This document shows positions 11,478 through 24,248 of a DNA stretch of 64,000 nucleotides, in pieces. The stretch is from positions 23,060,851 to 23,124,850 of the forward strand of contig NC_135218.1 of NCBI RefSeq assembly GCF_052324685.1, read 5' to 3'. The notes under the pieces were generated by a model. It was given only the letters and a program-made list of their open reading frames with translations, made no database searches and was not told the DNA's origin. The translations under genes and the position numbers were made by a program. The number at the start of each line of letters is the position of its first letter. The first letter of the stretch is position 1. The DNA comes from Brachyhypopomus gauderio (Eukaryota > Chordata > Actinopteri > Gymnotiformes > Hypopomidae).

Positions 11478-12603
11478 TGTAGCTGAGGTGGCTGAGGTAG
11501 CTGAGGTAGTAGAGGTGGCTGAAGTAGCTGAGGTGGCTGAGGGAGTAGAGGAGCTGAGGTGGATGAGGTAGCTGAGGTGGCTGAAGTAGTTGAGGAAATA
11601 GAGGTGGCTGAAGTAGCTGAAGTGGCTGAGGTAGCTGAGGTTGTAGAGGTAGCTGAGGTGGCTGAGGTAGCTGAGGTAGTAGAGGTGGCTGAAGTAGCTG
11701 AGGTGGCTGAGGTGGCTGAGGGAGTAGAGGAGCTGAGGTGGATGAGGTAGCTGAGGTGGCTGAAGTAGTTGAGGAAATAGAGGTGGCTGAAGTAGCTGAA
11801 GTGGCTGAGGTAGCTGAGGTTGTAGAGGTAGCTGAGGTTGTAGAGGTAGCTGAGGTAGCTGAGGTGGCTGAGGTAGCTGAGGTGGCTGAGGTAGCTGAGG
11901 TAGAGGTGGCTGAAGTAGCTGAGGTGGCTGAGGTAGCTGAGGTTGTAGAGGTAGCTGAGGTAGCTGAGGTGGCTCAGGTAGTAGAGGTGGCTGAAGTAGC
12001 TGAGGTGGCTGAGGTAGCTGAGGTAGCTGAGGTAGGTGAGGTGGCTGAGGTAGCTGAGGTGGCTGAGGTAGCTGAGGTAGGTGAGGTGGCTGAGGTAGCT
12101 GAGGTGGCTGAGGTTGTAGAGGTAGCTGAGGTAGGTGAGGTGGCTGAGGTAGCTGAGGTGGCTAAGGTAGTTGAGGTGGCTGAGGTAGCAGAGGTAGCTG
12201 AGGTGGCTAAGGTATTGGAGGTAGCTGAGGTAGCTGAGGTATTGGAGGTGGCTGAAGTAGCTGAAGTAGCTGAGGTAGCTGAAGTGGCTAAGGTAGTTGA
12301 GGTGGCTGAGGTAGCAGAGGTAGCTGAGGTGGCTATGGTATTGGAGGTAGCTGAGGTAGCTGAGGTATTGGAGGTGGCTGAAGTAGCTGAAGTAGCTGAG
12401 GTAGCTGAGGTGGCTGAGGTAGTAGAGGTGGCTGAGGTAGCTGAGGTGGCTGAAGTAGCTGAAGTGGCTGAGGTAACTGAGGTAACTGAAGTGGCTGAGG
12501 TAGCTGAGGTAGCTGAGGTGGCTGTGGTGGCTGAGGTAGCTGAGGTGACTGAAGTGACTGAGTTAGCTGATGTAGCTGAGGTAGCTGGGGTAGCTGAGGT
12601 AGA
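11478..12603 (+). repeat. 9-bp GAGGTAGCT/GAGGTGGCT array
   Basis: About 125 tandem 9-bp units (GAG GTA GCT and close variants GAGGTGGCT, GAAGTAGCT, GAGGTTGTA). Because 9 is a multiple of three the array reads as (Glu-Val-Ala)n in one frame and stays open for about 400 codons. I see no splice sites or conserved flank that would make it an exon, so it is annotated as satellite-like DNA. Confidence 0.9.
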
Positions 12604-13010
12604 ACTAAACAGCTTCAGCCCTTACACACTTGACTTCAGCTCATTGACCTCAGAATCAGAATACATCGGTACTGTCCTCTCACCCTGCACAATGACTGAA
12701 GCTGCTTCTCTGCTTCTTCATCTTACCTTAAAGGCTTCTTTCGACAAATGTTTTTTTTTTTTTGCCATTGCAACTATAGGTGAGGCAAAGCCACAGTTAT
12801 ATTCAGTTCCTCATTTGTTTGTATATTTAAATGTACATATTTTTGAAAAACCCTGTCTTCGGTTCCTCGTTGTGCTGGTAGAACTAAAAATGACAGAGGC
12901 TCCATTGTTGCTGTTACTACGACCAAGTACAACTGAATAATGGAATTATGCATTCAGAAAGAAAATAATTTTTTGTTGCGCTCGCGTGCGTGTGTGCATG
13001 CGTGTGTGCG

Positions 13011-13086
<76 letters not shown>

Positions 13087-14833
13087 AATGTGTGTGTGTT
13101 CAGTTAACAGATTACAGAGGAAGCTTGTTTCAGTATACTCCTGTCTTTTGATCTCTCTGGTTAAATGCCTTAACCAGCACAGTCATTACTGTCTCAAAAA
13201 CAGTGAGATTATTTAATACCAGAGACCTGCTTGACACTGTGCTGTATCTTCTCTTTTGGGGAGGGGAGGGGGGGGGATCTGAAAAAATCTGTAAGCCCAT
13301 GCTCGCAGGATGGAGAGATTTCACTGTTGCTAAAAAGTGCGCTCTACGCTGGCTCTCTGGTCACATGACTCACCTGGATCGCGGTCAGGCTGCTTCTTCC
13401 TGCCACGGCCCCTTTCCTGGTAGCAGCGGAACCTACACACAAACCACAAATGCAGCGGGGTTGCTGTATACCTGCGCACGACCTGATCTGAGGTAGAGAG
13501 AGGAGAGGGGGCGTGGGGGAGGGCCAGCGTGAGCCAGTGCACTATGGTCAGGGGTTGCTTGCTTTCCAACACCCTGGGCTTTGATGTCAGGAGCACACGA
13601 ATAGCAGCTGTGTTACAAAGTGCAGTTTTGTCACCCAAGGCTAACACATAAACATTCCTCAAAAGCTGATTATAAGTCATCGGCCTTTGATAGTTGGGGG
13701 GGGGGGGCAACCACGGGAATTGGTGTATGAACTGTGTGACAGCTTTTCTGTCTTGTGAGATATTGAGGTAGGTGTGATGCTTTACTAGTGAGGCAGTAAG
13801 CAAACTTTTTTTTTGCTTCTCAAATTAACCCAGATAGACCTTATAGTGCATTACACTCTGAATATCCAAAAGCTTAGCATTTTTGGTAAATTGTACATTG
13901 ATTGTTTATTATACTAGTTTATTAGTTTGTTCATTATTAAAGTTATTCATTAATAAATCTGTTATTACACTTACAGTGTGAACAAACATACTTCCAAAAT
14001 GTACGACATATGATTATTGATGATATTTGGCCTCAGGAATGTCCCTGCTCAGAGACTGGAGGTCGTGTGAGTGGCTTCGCTTGGTTGCACTTTACATAAT
14101 GACAATGTTTACACTAGAACAAAAAAAACCCTTGATTCTGAGAAATCCTGAAAATACAATTCTTTTTGTGTTGTTTGTTCTGGTTTGAGGTTGTTAAAGG
14201 TGGGGGTTGTTTGTTTTTTTTACAGGAAGCAGAATCGTTGTTGAGTGACAAGAATATCCAAATTCAGCCCTGCTGGACTGGAGAATGAGACCCTCAGTGT
14301 TGCTCCTAAAACCCAGAATCTGGGGCAGAGTTCTGCTGATTGGACATCGTCTTGTTCAGTCTGACATGCTATTACCGTGAACACAAGCATCAGATATGTT
14401 GCTGATGAGCTATCTGATCTCTTGTCTGATCTCTTGTCTGACTATGACAGACATATAGCAAGGCATTCTTTCTTTCTGTAATCATAGCAACTTATATTTT
14501 TAAAGAACAACATCCTATTCATATTATTTTGATCATTATAAATCATTGGTTCAATTCAGTAGTAAATCAAGCGGTAAAAGAGATGTCCAGAGTATGTGGA
14601 AAAAGCCGAACAAAAGATGAAAAACAGCCACTTAAACCCTGTACAGAAAGATTTAGATGCGTTGTTTTTCTCGAAACAGGACAAGCTGAGGTGAAAACCC
14701 TTTCCTCTGTGCGTGGCTTCAAAGACAGGAGATGTGGTTCCAAGCTGAGCAAAGGGAGAAGCAGAAAGCATTTGTGATCACTACGTTCTAACCAGTCGAG
14801 TGGCAAACATCGCATGCGGACTCATTCAAAAAC
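12604..14833. other. Intergenic upstream of ccr7
   Basis: No gene recognised. It contains a (GT)n tract at about 13015-13086 with GCGTG variants. The last few hundred bases probably include the ccr7 promoter, but no TATA box or site could be assigned with confidence. Confidence 0.5.
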
Positions 14834-16869
14834 ATGAGCTCATTCATAGGTGAGTAACACTTGTAAGTAACACTTAAAAGCTAAACGAGCCAATTGAAGT
14901 GACAAACCTGTCTCAGCTGGTGTGTTGGGTGAGACACTGTAATACATAATTTGTGCAATAAGGTGTATGAGTCTATGTCTGTTTTTTTTTTCTTTTCTTG
15001 TATGCTAAACATTTGATCTTCCAGAGCTGACCTTAGTTATTAATCCATTTTCTAAATCAAGTTTTCTGTCGTTGATAGTCTTTGGTCCTGTGCTGTTGAT
15101 ATCCTTCCACTTTAAGGTAAGGTAGTCCACACCAGCATGCAGAAGCCACTCTCACTCGCTAACGCATGATGTCATGACATGTCTCGACACATTCAAATCT
15201 CACTTCTTCTCAAATTTAAGCTTTAAAGTGAAAATTAGGTTGATACTTAACCACGCTAAATCTAGCTTAGCCTCAAACACGTGGATATAATGACCATTTT
15301 TCCACATCTGCGTTTTCCATTTATTGCATATCAACCCAAGTTCAAAGGAACTTTCTAACCCCTTCATACTGTCATTTTTGTGTTTGACCAACCAATGGAA
15401 ATCCTGAGTGACCTCAAGTAAGTAGGCACAGAAGATTGTGCCTCACAGTGAATCCAAAAAATGAAAATATTACTTTTTAAAGGCTCCGCAATGCCTACAT
15501 TTCTCGTAGTGAAATTACTCTTGGTGTGATCTATTAAGTATCGCCGGGGGTGTTTTTGACTTACATTTTCCACTTGACATCACCAGAGTAAAGGACAGAC
15601 AAATAGAGCTTAATGGTCAGCAGTGGTTCTGGGGGAGGAGGTCAGAGGTCAGAGGTCTCACACCTCCTCCCATCTCCTCTTGTAAAGGTCATCCATAAAT
15701 AGCTCTGCACTGTGGACTGTATTTTAGAGATGGCCAATTTAATAGCATTTAAAATGTTTTGGCTGGTTTTTTGTTTGTTTTGTCTGTTGGTTTTTGAGCA
15801 AATTTGTTGTTTACCTTTTTTGCAGACAAGCTGGTCCAATGTGACGTCAGAGTACGAGTCATCTGACTACTCCTCGGCCTCGTCGGTCGATTACGATATG
15901 TTTGCTGTCCGATGTGACAAACTCTCCAACCGAAACTTCCGCTCCTGGTTCCTACCTGTGGCCTACAGCGTCATCTGCTTCCTGGCCCTGGTGGGGAACT
16001 TCCTCGTCATCCTCACCTACATGTATTTCAACCGGATTAAGACGATGACGGACATCTTCCTCCTGAACCTGGCCGTGGCCGACCTGCTCTTTGCCCTCTC
16101 GCTGCCCTTCTGGGTGTCCAGTTTCATCTCCACCTGGCAGCTGGGTCTGCCCCTGTGCAAGGCCATGCACGCCATCTACAAGATCAGCTTCTTCAGCGGG
16201 ATGCTGCTGCTCACCTGCATCAGCGTGGACAGGTACTTCTCCATCACGAAAGCCGTGTCGGCTCACCGCTGCCGCTCCAACGCCGTCCACTACGGACGGG
16301 CGTCCTCCCTGGTCGCCTGGGTGATGGCCATGTTGTTCTCGCTGCCCGAGATCATCTACTCCAACGTCAACAGCAACCAGACGTGCGTGCCGTACGGCAG
16401 CGGGCAGGAGCATCTCCGCGTCTCCGTGCAGGTGAGCCAGATGGTGCTGGGGTTCATGCTGCCCGCGATCGTCATGGTCTTCTGCTACAGCTGCATCATC
16501 AAGACACTTGTGCAGGCCAGGAGCTTCGAGAGGAACAAGGCCCTCAAGGTCATCTTCGCCGTGGTGGTGGTGTTCGTGGCCAGCCAGCTGCCGTACAACG
16601 TGGTGATGGGCCTCAGCACGTCGGCCAGCACCAACTGCGATTACGACAACGGCCTCCTGTACGCCATGGACATGAGCCGCAGCGTGGCCTTCTTACGCTG
16701 CTGTGTCAACCCCTTCCTGTACGCCTTCGTGGGCGTCAAGTTTCGCCACGACCTGCTGAAACTGATGAAGGACCTGGGATGCATAAGCCAAAAACACATC
16801 ATCTACATGCGTGGCAAGCGGAAGTCCTCCGCCGGCCTGGACACCGACACCACCTCGTTCTCCCCCTGA
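14834..16869 (+). CDS. ccr7: C-C chemokine receptor type 7
   Basis: Seven-pass G-protein-coupled receptor; CCR7 guides lymphocytes and dendritic cells toward CCL19/CCL21-type ligands (known for the family). Proposed exons: 14834-14849 (donor GTGAGT), 15079-15116 (donor GTAAGG), 15826-16869; phases 1 and 0 agree and give 365 residues (human 378). The first two exons encode a signal peptide, MSSFIVFGPVLLISFHFK, as in the three-exon mammalian gene. The last exon carries an acidic Tyr-rich N-terminus, NLAVADLLFALSLPFW (TM2), the DRYFSI box (DRYVAI in human), YKISFFSGMLLL, RSFERNKALKVI before TM6, CCVNPFLYAFVG (TM7), FRHDLLKLMKDLGC and the C-terminal end TTSFSP, very like human TTTFSP. A longer single-exon reading starting at 15730 runs through a T-rich intron end with a good acceptor (CCTTTTTTGCAG) and is less likely. 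Confidence 0.92.
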
Positions 16870-17089
16870 ACCCGCGCCATGGTGCCCCTCTCCCGGGGCA
16901 GACGTCACGAAAGGGGCAACTGCTGCTTCTGCTCTGCTGTTGTGGGAGGCACTCTGCCGGGGTGGTTTATATGTAATTATGCATTAGAACTGCTGCGATG
17001 GACTCTATATTACTCTGCCTAGCTATGTGATGTAGGACTTAGATCTAATGACAATAACTGACATCCTGTTTGTACGTTTTACGATATTT

Positions 17090-17095
17090 AATAAA
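17090..17095 (+). terminator. ccr7: Poly(A) signal of ccr7
   Basis: AATAAA 221 bp after the stop codon, the first such signal downstream. Confidence 0.7.
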
Positions 17096-17836
17096 ATTCA
17101 GTACCTGAAATTCACACCCCCAGCTTTGAGCTCAGCTGAACCTGATATGTAGCGACATCACACCTGCACGAAGGCAGACAGGGCAGTAACTGGAGCACAG
17201 AGTGGATAAACCTGTACGAGGCTTCATTACAGGTTACTGGACTTTTGCAGTCTATCTGTATTACTTAAGGGCCCCAGGAACTAGCTATTGTTGATATCTA
17301 CTTTATATCTAATCATCCCAATATTAACTTAAAATCTTGCACACTAAATCCACCTTATGAGATGCATTTTTTCTACTGACATAGAATTTATTTTTCTTCT
17401 GAACCAATATGGAGTCTTGCATGCAACAGGAAAGGAAGCAATTTGAATGCTAAGAGAGACAAACAGAACCACACAGAGTGAGAATAAAGCAGCACGTGTA
17501 GCCACTCTGCCCTGCCATCGGTGGCCGACATCAAACGCTCCACTGCACTGCACAGCACCACTGATGGAAACAAACAGATGCTGGTATGATAGAAGATCAT
17601 GGTGGAGAGAAAGATCAAAATGAAAAAGGCAAACATTTTAAAATAAAAAACAAAAAAATAGCTCAGTAGTTTGATAGCTTAGTATTCTTCAAGATGTGTT
17701 TGCTGTTCCCTCAATATAGAAATAATGGAAAAATAATAAATATGAAAAGAGAGAGTGAGAGGCGATGAGAGAGGTGAGAGAGGTCATATTAATTATATAT
17801 ATGCACTTTCATAAAATATGTGGCGATATTCTAGAG

Positions 17837-18154
17837 CAGGGGTGGCCAACCCGTCATAGACCAAGAGCCACTTTTCTTACTGTGTTACGGCAAAGAGCCA
17901 CATCATACATGGATTGTTGAGCGGGGGTTGGCGAGTGTAAATTATTAGCTGTGAAGACAGTCAAATGCGTGTTTTCCACTACGCCGGTTTTAAAAGTATT
18001 AGCGGCTCGCTAGGCTTGTAAACAAACCGCGCACCACGAAAATGTAGCAGTGTGTCGCCCCGTTAGTGCAGGTGAGAGCGGACCGGCTGGGGAGCCGCAT
18101 GAAACCAGGCAAAGAGCCGCATGCGGCTCGCGAGCCGCGGGTTGGCCACTCCTG
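17837..18154. mobile_element. Non-autonomous hAT element (318 bp)
   Basis: Terminal inverted repeats CAGGGGTGGCCAACCCG and CAGGAGTGGCCAACCCG (one difference) are flanked by a perfect 8-bp target duplication TTCTAGAG at 17829-17836 and 18155-18162. An 8-bp duplication is the hAT hallmark. The interior has no transposase frame and contains AAGAGCCAC / GAGCCGCATG motifs repeated near both ends. Confidence 0.92.
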
Positions 18155-18162
18155 TTCTAGAG

Positions 18163-18529
18163 TAAAGTACACAAGCTTTCTATCTGTATACCAATCAGCC
18201 AAACATTAAAACTATCTGCCTAATATTGTGCAGCACCAAAGCAGCTCTGACATGTGGAGGACTCCACAGAGTGTCTGAAGGTCTCCTAGCAGTGGATCTT
18301 TTTAGTCCTGTAGAAGCTCCATGGCTCTGACATTCCACAGATGCTTGATTAGGTCGAGAATCTGGGAATTTACAAGCCGGAGGGACACCTTGATCTTTCC
18401 TTTGCCATGATGTTCTGGTTTTCACCAACGTAGGTAGGTGATACATGTCCATGTCGCATCCACATAAGATCCAGGAGCCAGTGTCTCAGCAGAACACTCA
18501 GAGCAACACACTGCCTCTTCTGCCTCTTC
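18163..18529. other. Spacer between two hAT elements
   Basis: No gene recognised. The minus-strand frame across it has no recognisable domain. Confidence 0.4.
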
Positions 18530-18537
18530 CCATAGTG

Positions 18538-18891
18538 CAGCGTTTCTCAAAGTGTGGGGCGCGCCCCACTAGTGGGGAGCATGGGTATTGCAGGTGGGGC
18601 CCAAACAATTGAAAGAAATGAACCTTTTTAAGCCTGTCGTTTTAATGCCTGTTCGTTTTGCATAAGCCCCGGATGTTTAAAATGTCTGCGGAACAGCGTG
18701 AACCAGGGTTAGATTCGGCCCTTTAATGAATTTAAAATTACGTTCGGTCAATAAATTACGTTGGCCTGCCACCCCCCCCCCCCCCCCCCCCCCCCGTCAA
18801 CAAATTTGTTTGGGTGATATGGGACAGGTGGGGCATGAAATTTCCCCTTCTTCTGAGGTGGGGAATGATAGAAAAAGTTTGAGAACCACTG
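18538..18891. mobile_element. Non-autonomous hAT element (354 bp)
   Basis: Ends CAGCGTTTCTCAAAGT and, on the other strand, CAGTGGTTCTCAAACT. They form imperfect terminal inverted repeats flanked by a perfect 8-bp duplication CCATAGTG (18530-18537 and 18892-18899). The interior contains a poly-C tract at about 18772-18795 and TGGGGC-rich subterminal repeats; no transposase. Confidence 0.9.
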
Positions 18892-18899
18892 CCATAGTG

Positions 18900-20285
<1,386 letters not shown>

Positions 20286-20732
20286 ATGAAAGGCATTTCA
20301 TGAGTTGGGAAATCTATCTGGGCTTTTGATTTATTATAAATCACTTACAGCACACGGTATACTGGTCTAAACATCCAGTTGCTGTGTGTGGACGTAACCT
20401 GATCTAACATACAGCATGACTGGATGTCACTTCCTAATACTAAAAGCTACCACGCTTTTAGGTGACTTCCTGTACTGAATGTATTGAATTAAATGTTTGC
20501 GTCTTATATTTTACAACACTGTCTGAAGCTCTAATGTTTACTTACCCTCCAACACAGACCATAACACCAACAGCCATTTGATTGCAAGGAATGCAAAACT
20601 TTAAATAATATTTATGATCCAGAAAGCTGCCAGACGCCTAGGAAAAATTATCTGGTCATATGACCCAAAGTAGCCGAACGACGCTGTTCTGTTTCTATTC
20701 AAATAATGAGGCACTAATGAACACACACACAC

Positions 20733-20850
20733 GCACACAAAATAATAATAATAACAAACTTTATTTATACAATTTATTTATTTAGCACTTTCAATACAAT
20801 ATTCACAGAATGTTTTACAAAGAGAAATAATAAAATAAAATGTATTATTA
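20733..20850 (-). mobile_element. L2-like LINE 3' tail
   Basis: On the minus strand it reads GTAAAACATTCTGTGAATATTG, GAAAGTGCTAAATAAATAAA and a TTATTATTATT tail. This has the same architecture as the L2 tail at 8941 but is more diverged; no coding part remains. Confidence 0.6.
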
Positions 20851-21150
20851 AACCGAACATAAAATGGGAAACATAAAATGGGAGTTATTTTGTCAAACTG
20901 ATTATTTTAGTGCTACTAGGAAAGCTTAATGTGCTTTACTGGTGTTCTTTCACACACAGATGTTTACACAGATTTAGGGATTAACACACTGTTATTACCT
21001 TAATGTAATTAATAATGTAATTACCTTAATAAGACTTGAACTTGAACACAGATAGGTACACAGATAGGGCCTTTACAAATATGTTAGGTCTCTGTAATTA
21101 TTATGTCTCATGTGCAAAAAACAACCACATTATCAGAGACAGTGCATTAG

Positions 21151-21545
21151 TATAAATATAATAATAATAATAATAATAATCTTTATTTGTATAGCACCTT
21201 TCATACATACATCCAACTCAAAGTGCTTTACAGAATAAATAAAAATAAACATTAAAAGGAAGCAAAGATAAGACAAAAAGAAAATGTTAAAAGAAATTAA
21301 AGATAAAAAGGAAACAAACATAAAATTATGGCAAATTATAAAACAATAATAATAATCTAAGCAAAAAATGTAAATAACATAAAATGTAACTAAATAAAAG
21401 AATGTAAAAAAGTAAAGTAAATAAGATAATAATCTGGAAAACTATTAAAATAATTAGAACAGAGTTAGAATTTCTTAACTAAAAGCAGATCTAAACAGGA
21501 AGGTTTTGAGACTTTTCTTGAAGCTATGCAGGGATGAAATGCCTG
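21151..21545 (-). mobile_element. L2 LINE 3'-end copy
   Basis: Nearly the same sequence as 8960-9280: (ATA)n, CTTTATTTGTATAGCACC, CAACTCAAAGTGCTTTACAG, and further in ACTAAAAGCAGATCTAAACA and TATGCAGGGATGAAATGCCT. It is a 5'-truncated copy that keeps only the end of the ORF and the 3' UTR. Confidence 0.85.
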
Positions 21546-21618
21546 CATGTATAAATGTATAAATAGACTAGTTCATGAAGAGGCACTGACTACTTATAGC
21601 ACAGGGGTTACGTATGAA

Positions 21619-21646
21619 CCAGAGACCATATATATACGGTCTCTGG
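21619..21646. repeat. Short palindrome with AT-rich loop
   Basis: CCAGAGACC and GGTCTCTGG form a perfect 9-bp inverted repeat around ATATATATAC. A related palindrome lies at 44314-44363. Confidence 0.85.
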
Positions 21647-21647
21647 T

Positions 21648-21723
21648 ATGAGCTACGTGTCCTGTAATGGGTCTGATAGCTCCCCCTTGTGGTGTAAAAC
21701 GAGAAGTGTGTATATGTCCTGCC
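21648..21723 (+). repeat. Left copy of a 76-bp inverted repeat around cycs
   Basis: It matches the reverse complement of 25699-25774 with one visible difference (TTGTGG versus TTTTGG). Inner landmarks are ATGAGCTACGTGTCCTGTAA and GAGAAGTGTGTATATGTCC. This may be two copies of one dispersed repeat in opposite orientation. Confidence 0.9.
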
Positions 21724-22212
21724 TGACGAGTAGTGCAATGTAGCCACTAAATTGACTACTTTCCTTCGGTACGTGGACGTGAAATCTCACGTTCGCCACG
21801 TTTTCCGTTTGTGGTGAGAGGATTCACTATCAAGACTCTATTCTGGGAGGTCGCCATACGAGGCCTTTATCCTGACAAGTGAACGCGTTTCATTTCACTC
21901 GTCGTGAATGTCCTAAAGGTCGTACGCATACCACAGAGAGTAGTTTGAATATAATTTTAGTTTTTTTGAGGTTTAAGTGCAATTTATGAACGATCTACAG
22001 GTAAATTTGCGTACGTTAATTAAATAGTATATATTTTTTGGCCGACTAGTGTATATTTATTGTAACATTGTTATCTCGACGTGTACGTCTATATACGGAT
22101 CATGAGCGTTCAAACGTGCAAAGATCGTGCCAGCCCTCGCTTTTCCCATAGAACAGTCTGTACTACACGTGTGCTTCGTACGGTCGCGTTGCGTGAAATC
22201 AGCGCGTGACGA

Positions 22213-22220
22213 TGACGTCA
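22213..22220 (+). promoter_or_regulatory. cycs: CRE-type site in the cycs promoter
   Basis: Perfect palindrome TGACGTCA (CREB/ATF site) about 50-100 bp upstream of the presumed first exon, in a CpG-rich region. Mammalian somatic cytochrome c promoters use CREB/ATF and NRF-1 sites (established). I see only a weak NRF-1-like match here. Confidence 0.6.
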
Positions 22221-22259
22221 TTTCCAACCGCCTCTAAAACGTAGTGACCTTCCTCGGCG

Positions 22260-22331
22260 CTCGCGCACAGTCGGTCTGTGGTGTAGAGAGGACGACCTGT
22301 CAAGACTAGCCGGCGTGTTCTTATAGGAAAG
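22260..22331 (+). other. cycs: Probable non-coding first exon of cycs
   Basis: A CpG-rich segment ends in GGAAAG|GTACGC, a plausible donor at 22332. The coding exon follows an acceptor TATTTTAG at 23318, 5 bp before the ATG. Vertebrate CYCS has a 5' UTR intron in this position. The start of the exon is not defined. Confidence 0.5.
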
Positions 22332-23323
22332 GTACGCTGCCTCCTCAACACGGTTATCTTAACACAAATATGCCATATTGTGTTAAGAAATGTACTGTAC
22401 AGTTACATATTAAGTATTTGTTGTACTCATGTGTGTCTTAATACTGAAATGTTTCAACCGTTAGCAGCTAGCTAACCTAGCTGGCTAGCTAGCTCGCGCG
22501 CCCATCGGCGTTACTCTGTGCTAACGGCAGCTAGCAGCTAGCCAGCTAGCGCATTATGGCTAAATGTGATTTTGATGATTGAGAGGACATGGCTGGTCTA
22601 GATCTGCAGCACAGCTACTAGCTACCCGGCTAGCTGTTCGGCTAGCCACCGCATTGAACGCAGTGGTTCACTGCCGAGACCCTCGGGAGTTTAGTTTACA
22701 CTTCCTGAACGAGAGTTTAATCGCGCGTCTCCCGGTGAAGGGTCGGTGTCTCCTCGGTCTCCGGTTAGTGGGCTCGCTGCGTGTCTCCGTGTCGAAGATC
22801 ACAGCCCGACCTTGCTGGCTAGCCGGCTAGTGTGCTATAGCAGGCGGGGTTGTGAGATCTCGAACGGGTGAAGTGTTATCAGGATCTGTTCGGTACTCGA
22901 CTTCGTTCAGCGGTGGGTCTGGTTTTGTGCTGTATTCATGTCCCATATTCGGCAGACAACGGACCCGGTGTCGCAGACTAACAGCTTCTCCTCGCTAGCT
23001 GGTGCTCTTAGCTGTCTCGCATTCATTTACTACCGGCATTTTAGTAGCCACGCAAACCTAGCTACGATTTAGTTTTAGTTTCCAGTTAGGTGGGTACTGT
23101 TGAACCCATAGATGACTACTTACCAAATTAAGATAGATGTGGCGATACGAATGATACACCCTAATATTATACTAAATGACCTTCGTTTATCCTGAGTACA
23201 AAATCACCTAAAATGGTTTAGGCAGCGTGACCATCTGTAGTAGCCGCTCAAAAGGGCGGTTTTCAACATATTCTGTGATGACTTTTTCAAGAGTTAACCC
23301 CAAGATGGTGTATTTTAGGCAAT

Positions 23324-23862
23324 ATGGGTGACATCGAAAAGGGAAAGAAAGTCTTTGTCCAGAAATGTGCCCAGTGTCATACTGTCGAGAACGGCGGCAA
23401 GCACAAAGTTGGCCCCAATCTTTGGGGTCTGTTTGGGCGCAAGACGGGGCAGGCGGAGGGTTTCTCCTACACCGACGCTAACAAGAGCAAAGGTAATGCA
23501 TTCACAGAGGTCACATTGTGGGGTCACGGGTTACGAGCAGGAATTCCTCATAAACTGGATAACTTTAACAATGAAAATTCTCCTGAAGGGATTCCAAGGA
23601 ACTCTTGGTTTACCTTATCTGATTCATTTTTTTACATCCCACATTTTGATACAATTGTATGACTAAACAGGCTCTATTGCATTGTTTGAGCTTTCTAAAC
23701 ATGGTTCTCTGCACAGGTGTCATTTGGAATGAGGACACCCTGATGGAGTACTTGGAGAACCCCAAGAAATACATTCCTGGCACAAAAATGATCTTTGCTG
23801 GTATTAAGAAGAAGGCTGAGCGTGCAGACCTTATTGCGTATTTGAAGTCGGCCACGTCATAA
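23324..23862 (+). CDS. cycs: Cytochrome c, somatic
   Basis: Small haem protein of the mitochondrial intermembrane space; carries electrons from complex III to complex IV and triggers apoptosome assembly when released. Two coding exons, 23324-23492 and 23717-23862 (GT-AG, phase 1), encode 104 residues, the usual fish length. Visible landmarks: N-terminal MGDIEKGKK, haem-binding [20 protein letters not shown], and the axial Met in [16 protein letters not shown]. The intron position is that of vertebrate CYCS. The intact intron and promoter show that it is a parental gene, not a retrocopy. It lies a few kb from mir-148, as CYCS does from MIR148A in human. Reading through the intron would give false 112-residue frames. 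Confidence 0.97.
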
Positions 23863-24242
23863 TACTCTGTAGAGGATGGGAAGATATCTAAATTAAATGT
23901 TGGTAGTTTCACATTTTCTGTCTTTTAACAATACCTACTCAAACTATTTCACGGTTCAATAAGTAACCCAAATCGTGGGCCATGGCTTGTTTTGATGCCT
24001 GCCTATTTTAGCCAGGAGGACTTTCAGTTTTTCTACCACTGAGCTGTCAGCACTGTCAGACTGAATGTTTCTGCTGTGGTGCCAGATATTCCCATTGCAA
24101 GGGTGGACACGAATCCCTGGTTTCACGGCAGTTGAATGTTAAGTTATTTGACTGTACCTGTCTGTAGATATGTGGGCTACATTGAGCTGAAAGTGTCTGT
24201 GCATATTAACCTCATTACAGTAGTGGAGGAAACTGAACTGTG

Positions 24243-24248
24243 AATAAA
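24243..24248 (+). terminator. cycs: Poly(A) signal of cycs
   Basis: AATAAA in GTGAATAAAAAGTGG, about 380 bp after the stop codon. Confidence 0.7.

Noticed and set aside
11738-12940. 400-codon open frame rich in Val, Ala and Glu
   Set aside because: Product of a 9-bp tandem array; the non-repeat end has no domain and no splice context.
13378-13436. Exon-like block on the minus strand with acceptor and GTGAGT donor
   Set aside because: No frame gives a recognised protein and no partner exons were found nearby.
15712-15825. ccr7 start inside a continuous single-exon frame, with an upstream TATA-like ATAAATAG
   Set aside because: The segment ends in a strong acceptor, and two upstream exons give a conserved signal-peptide structure in phase; kept only as an alternative.
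23328-23666. Alternative 112-codon frames over cycs
   Set aside because: One is out of frame with cytochrome c and the other reads through its intron.
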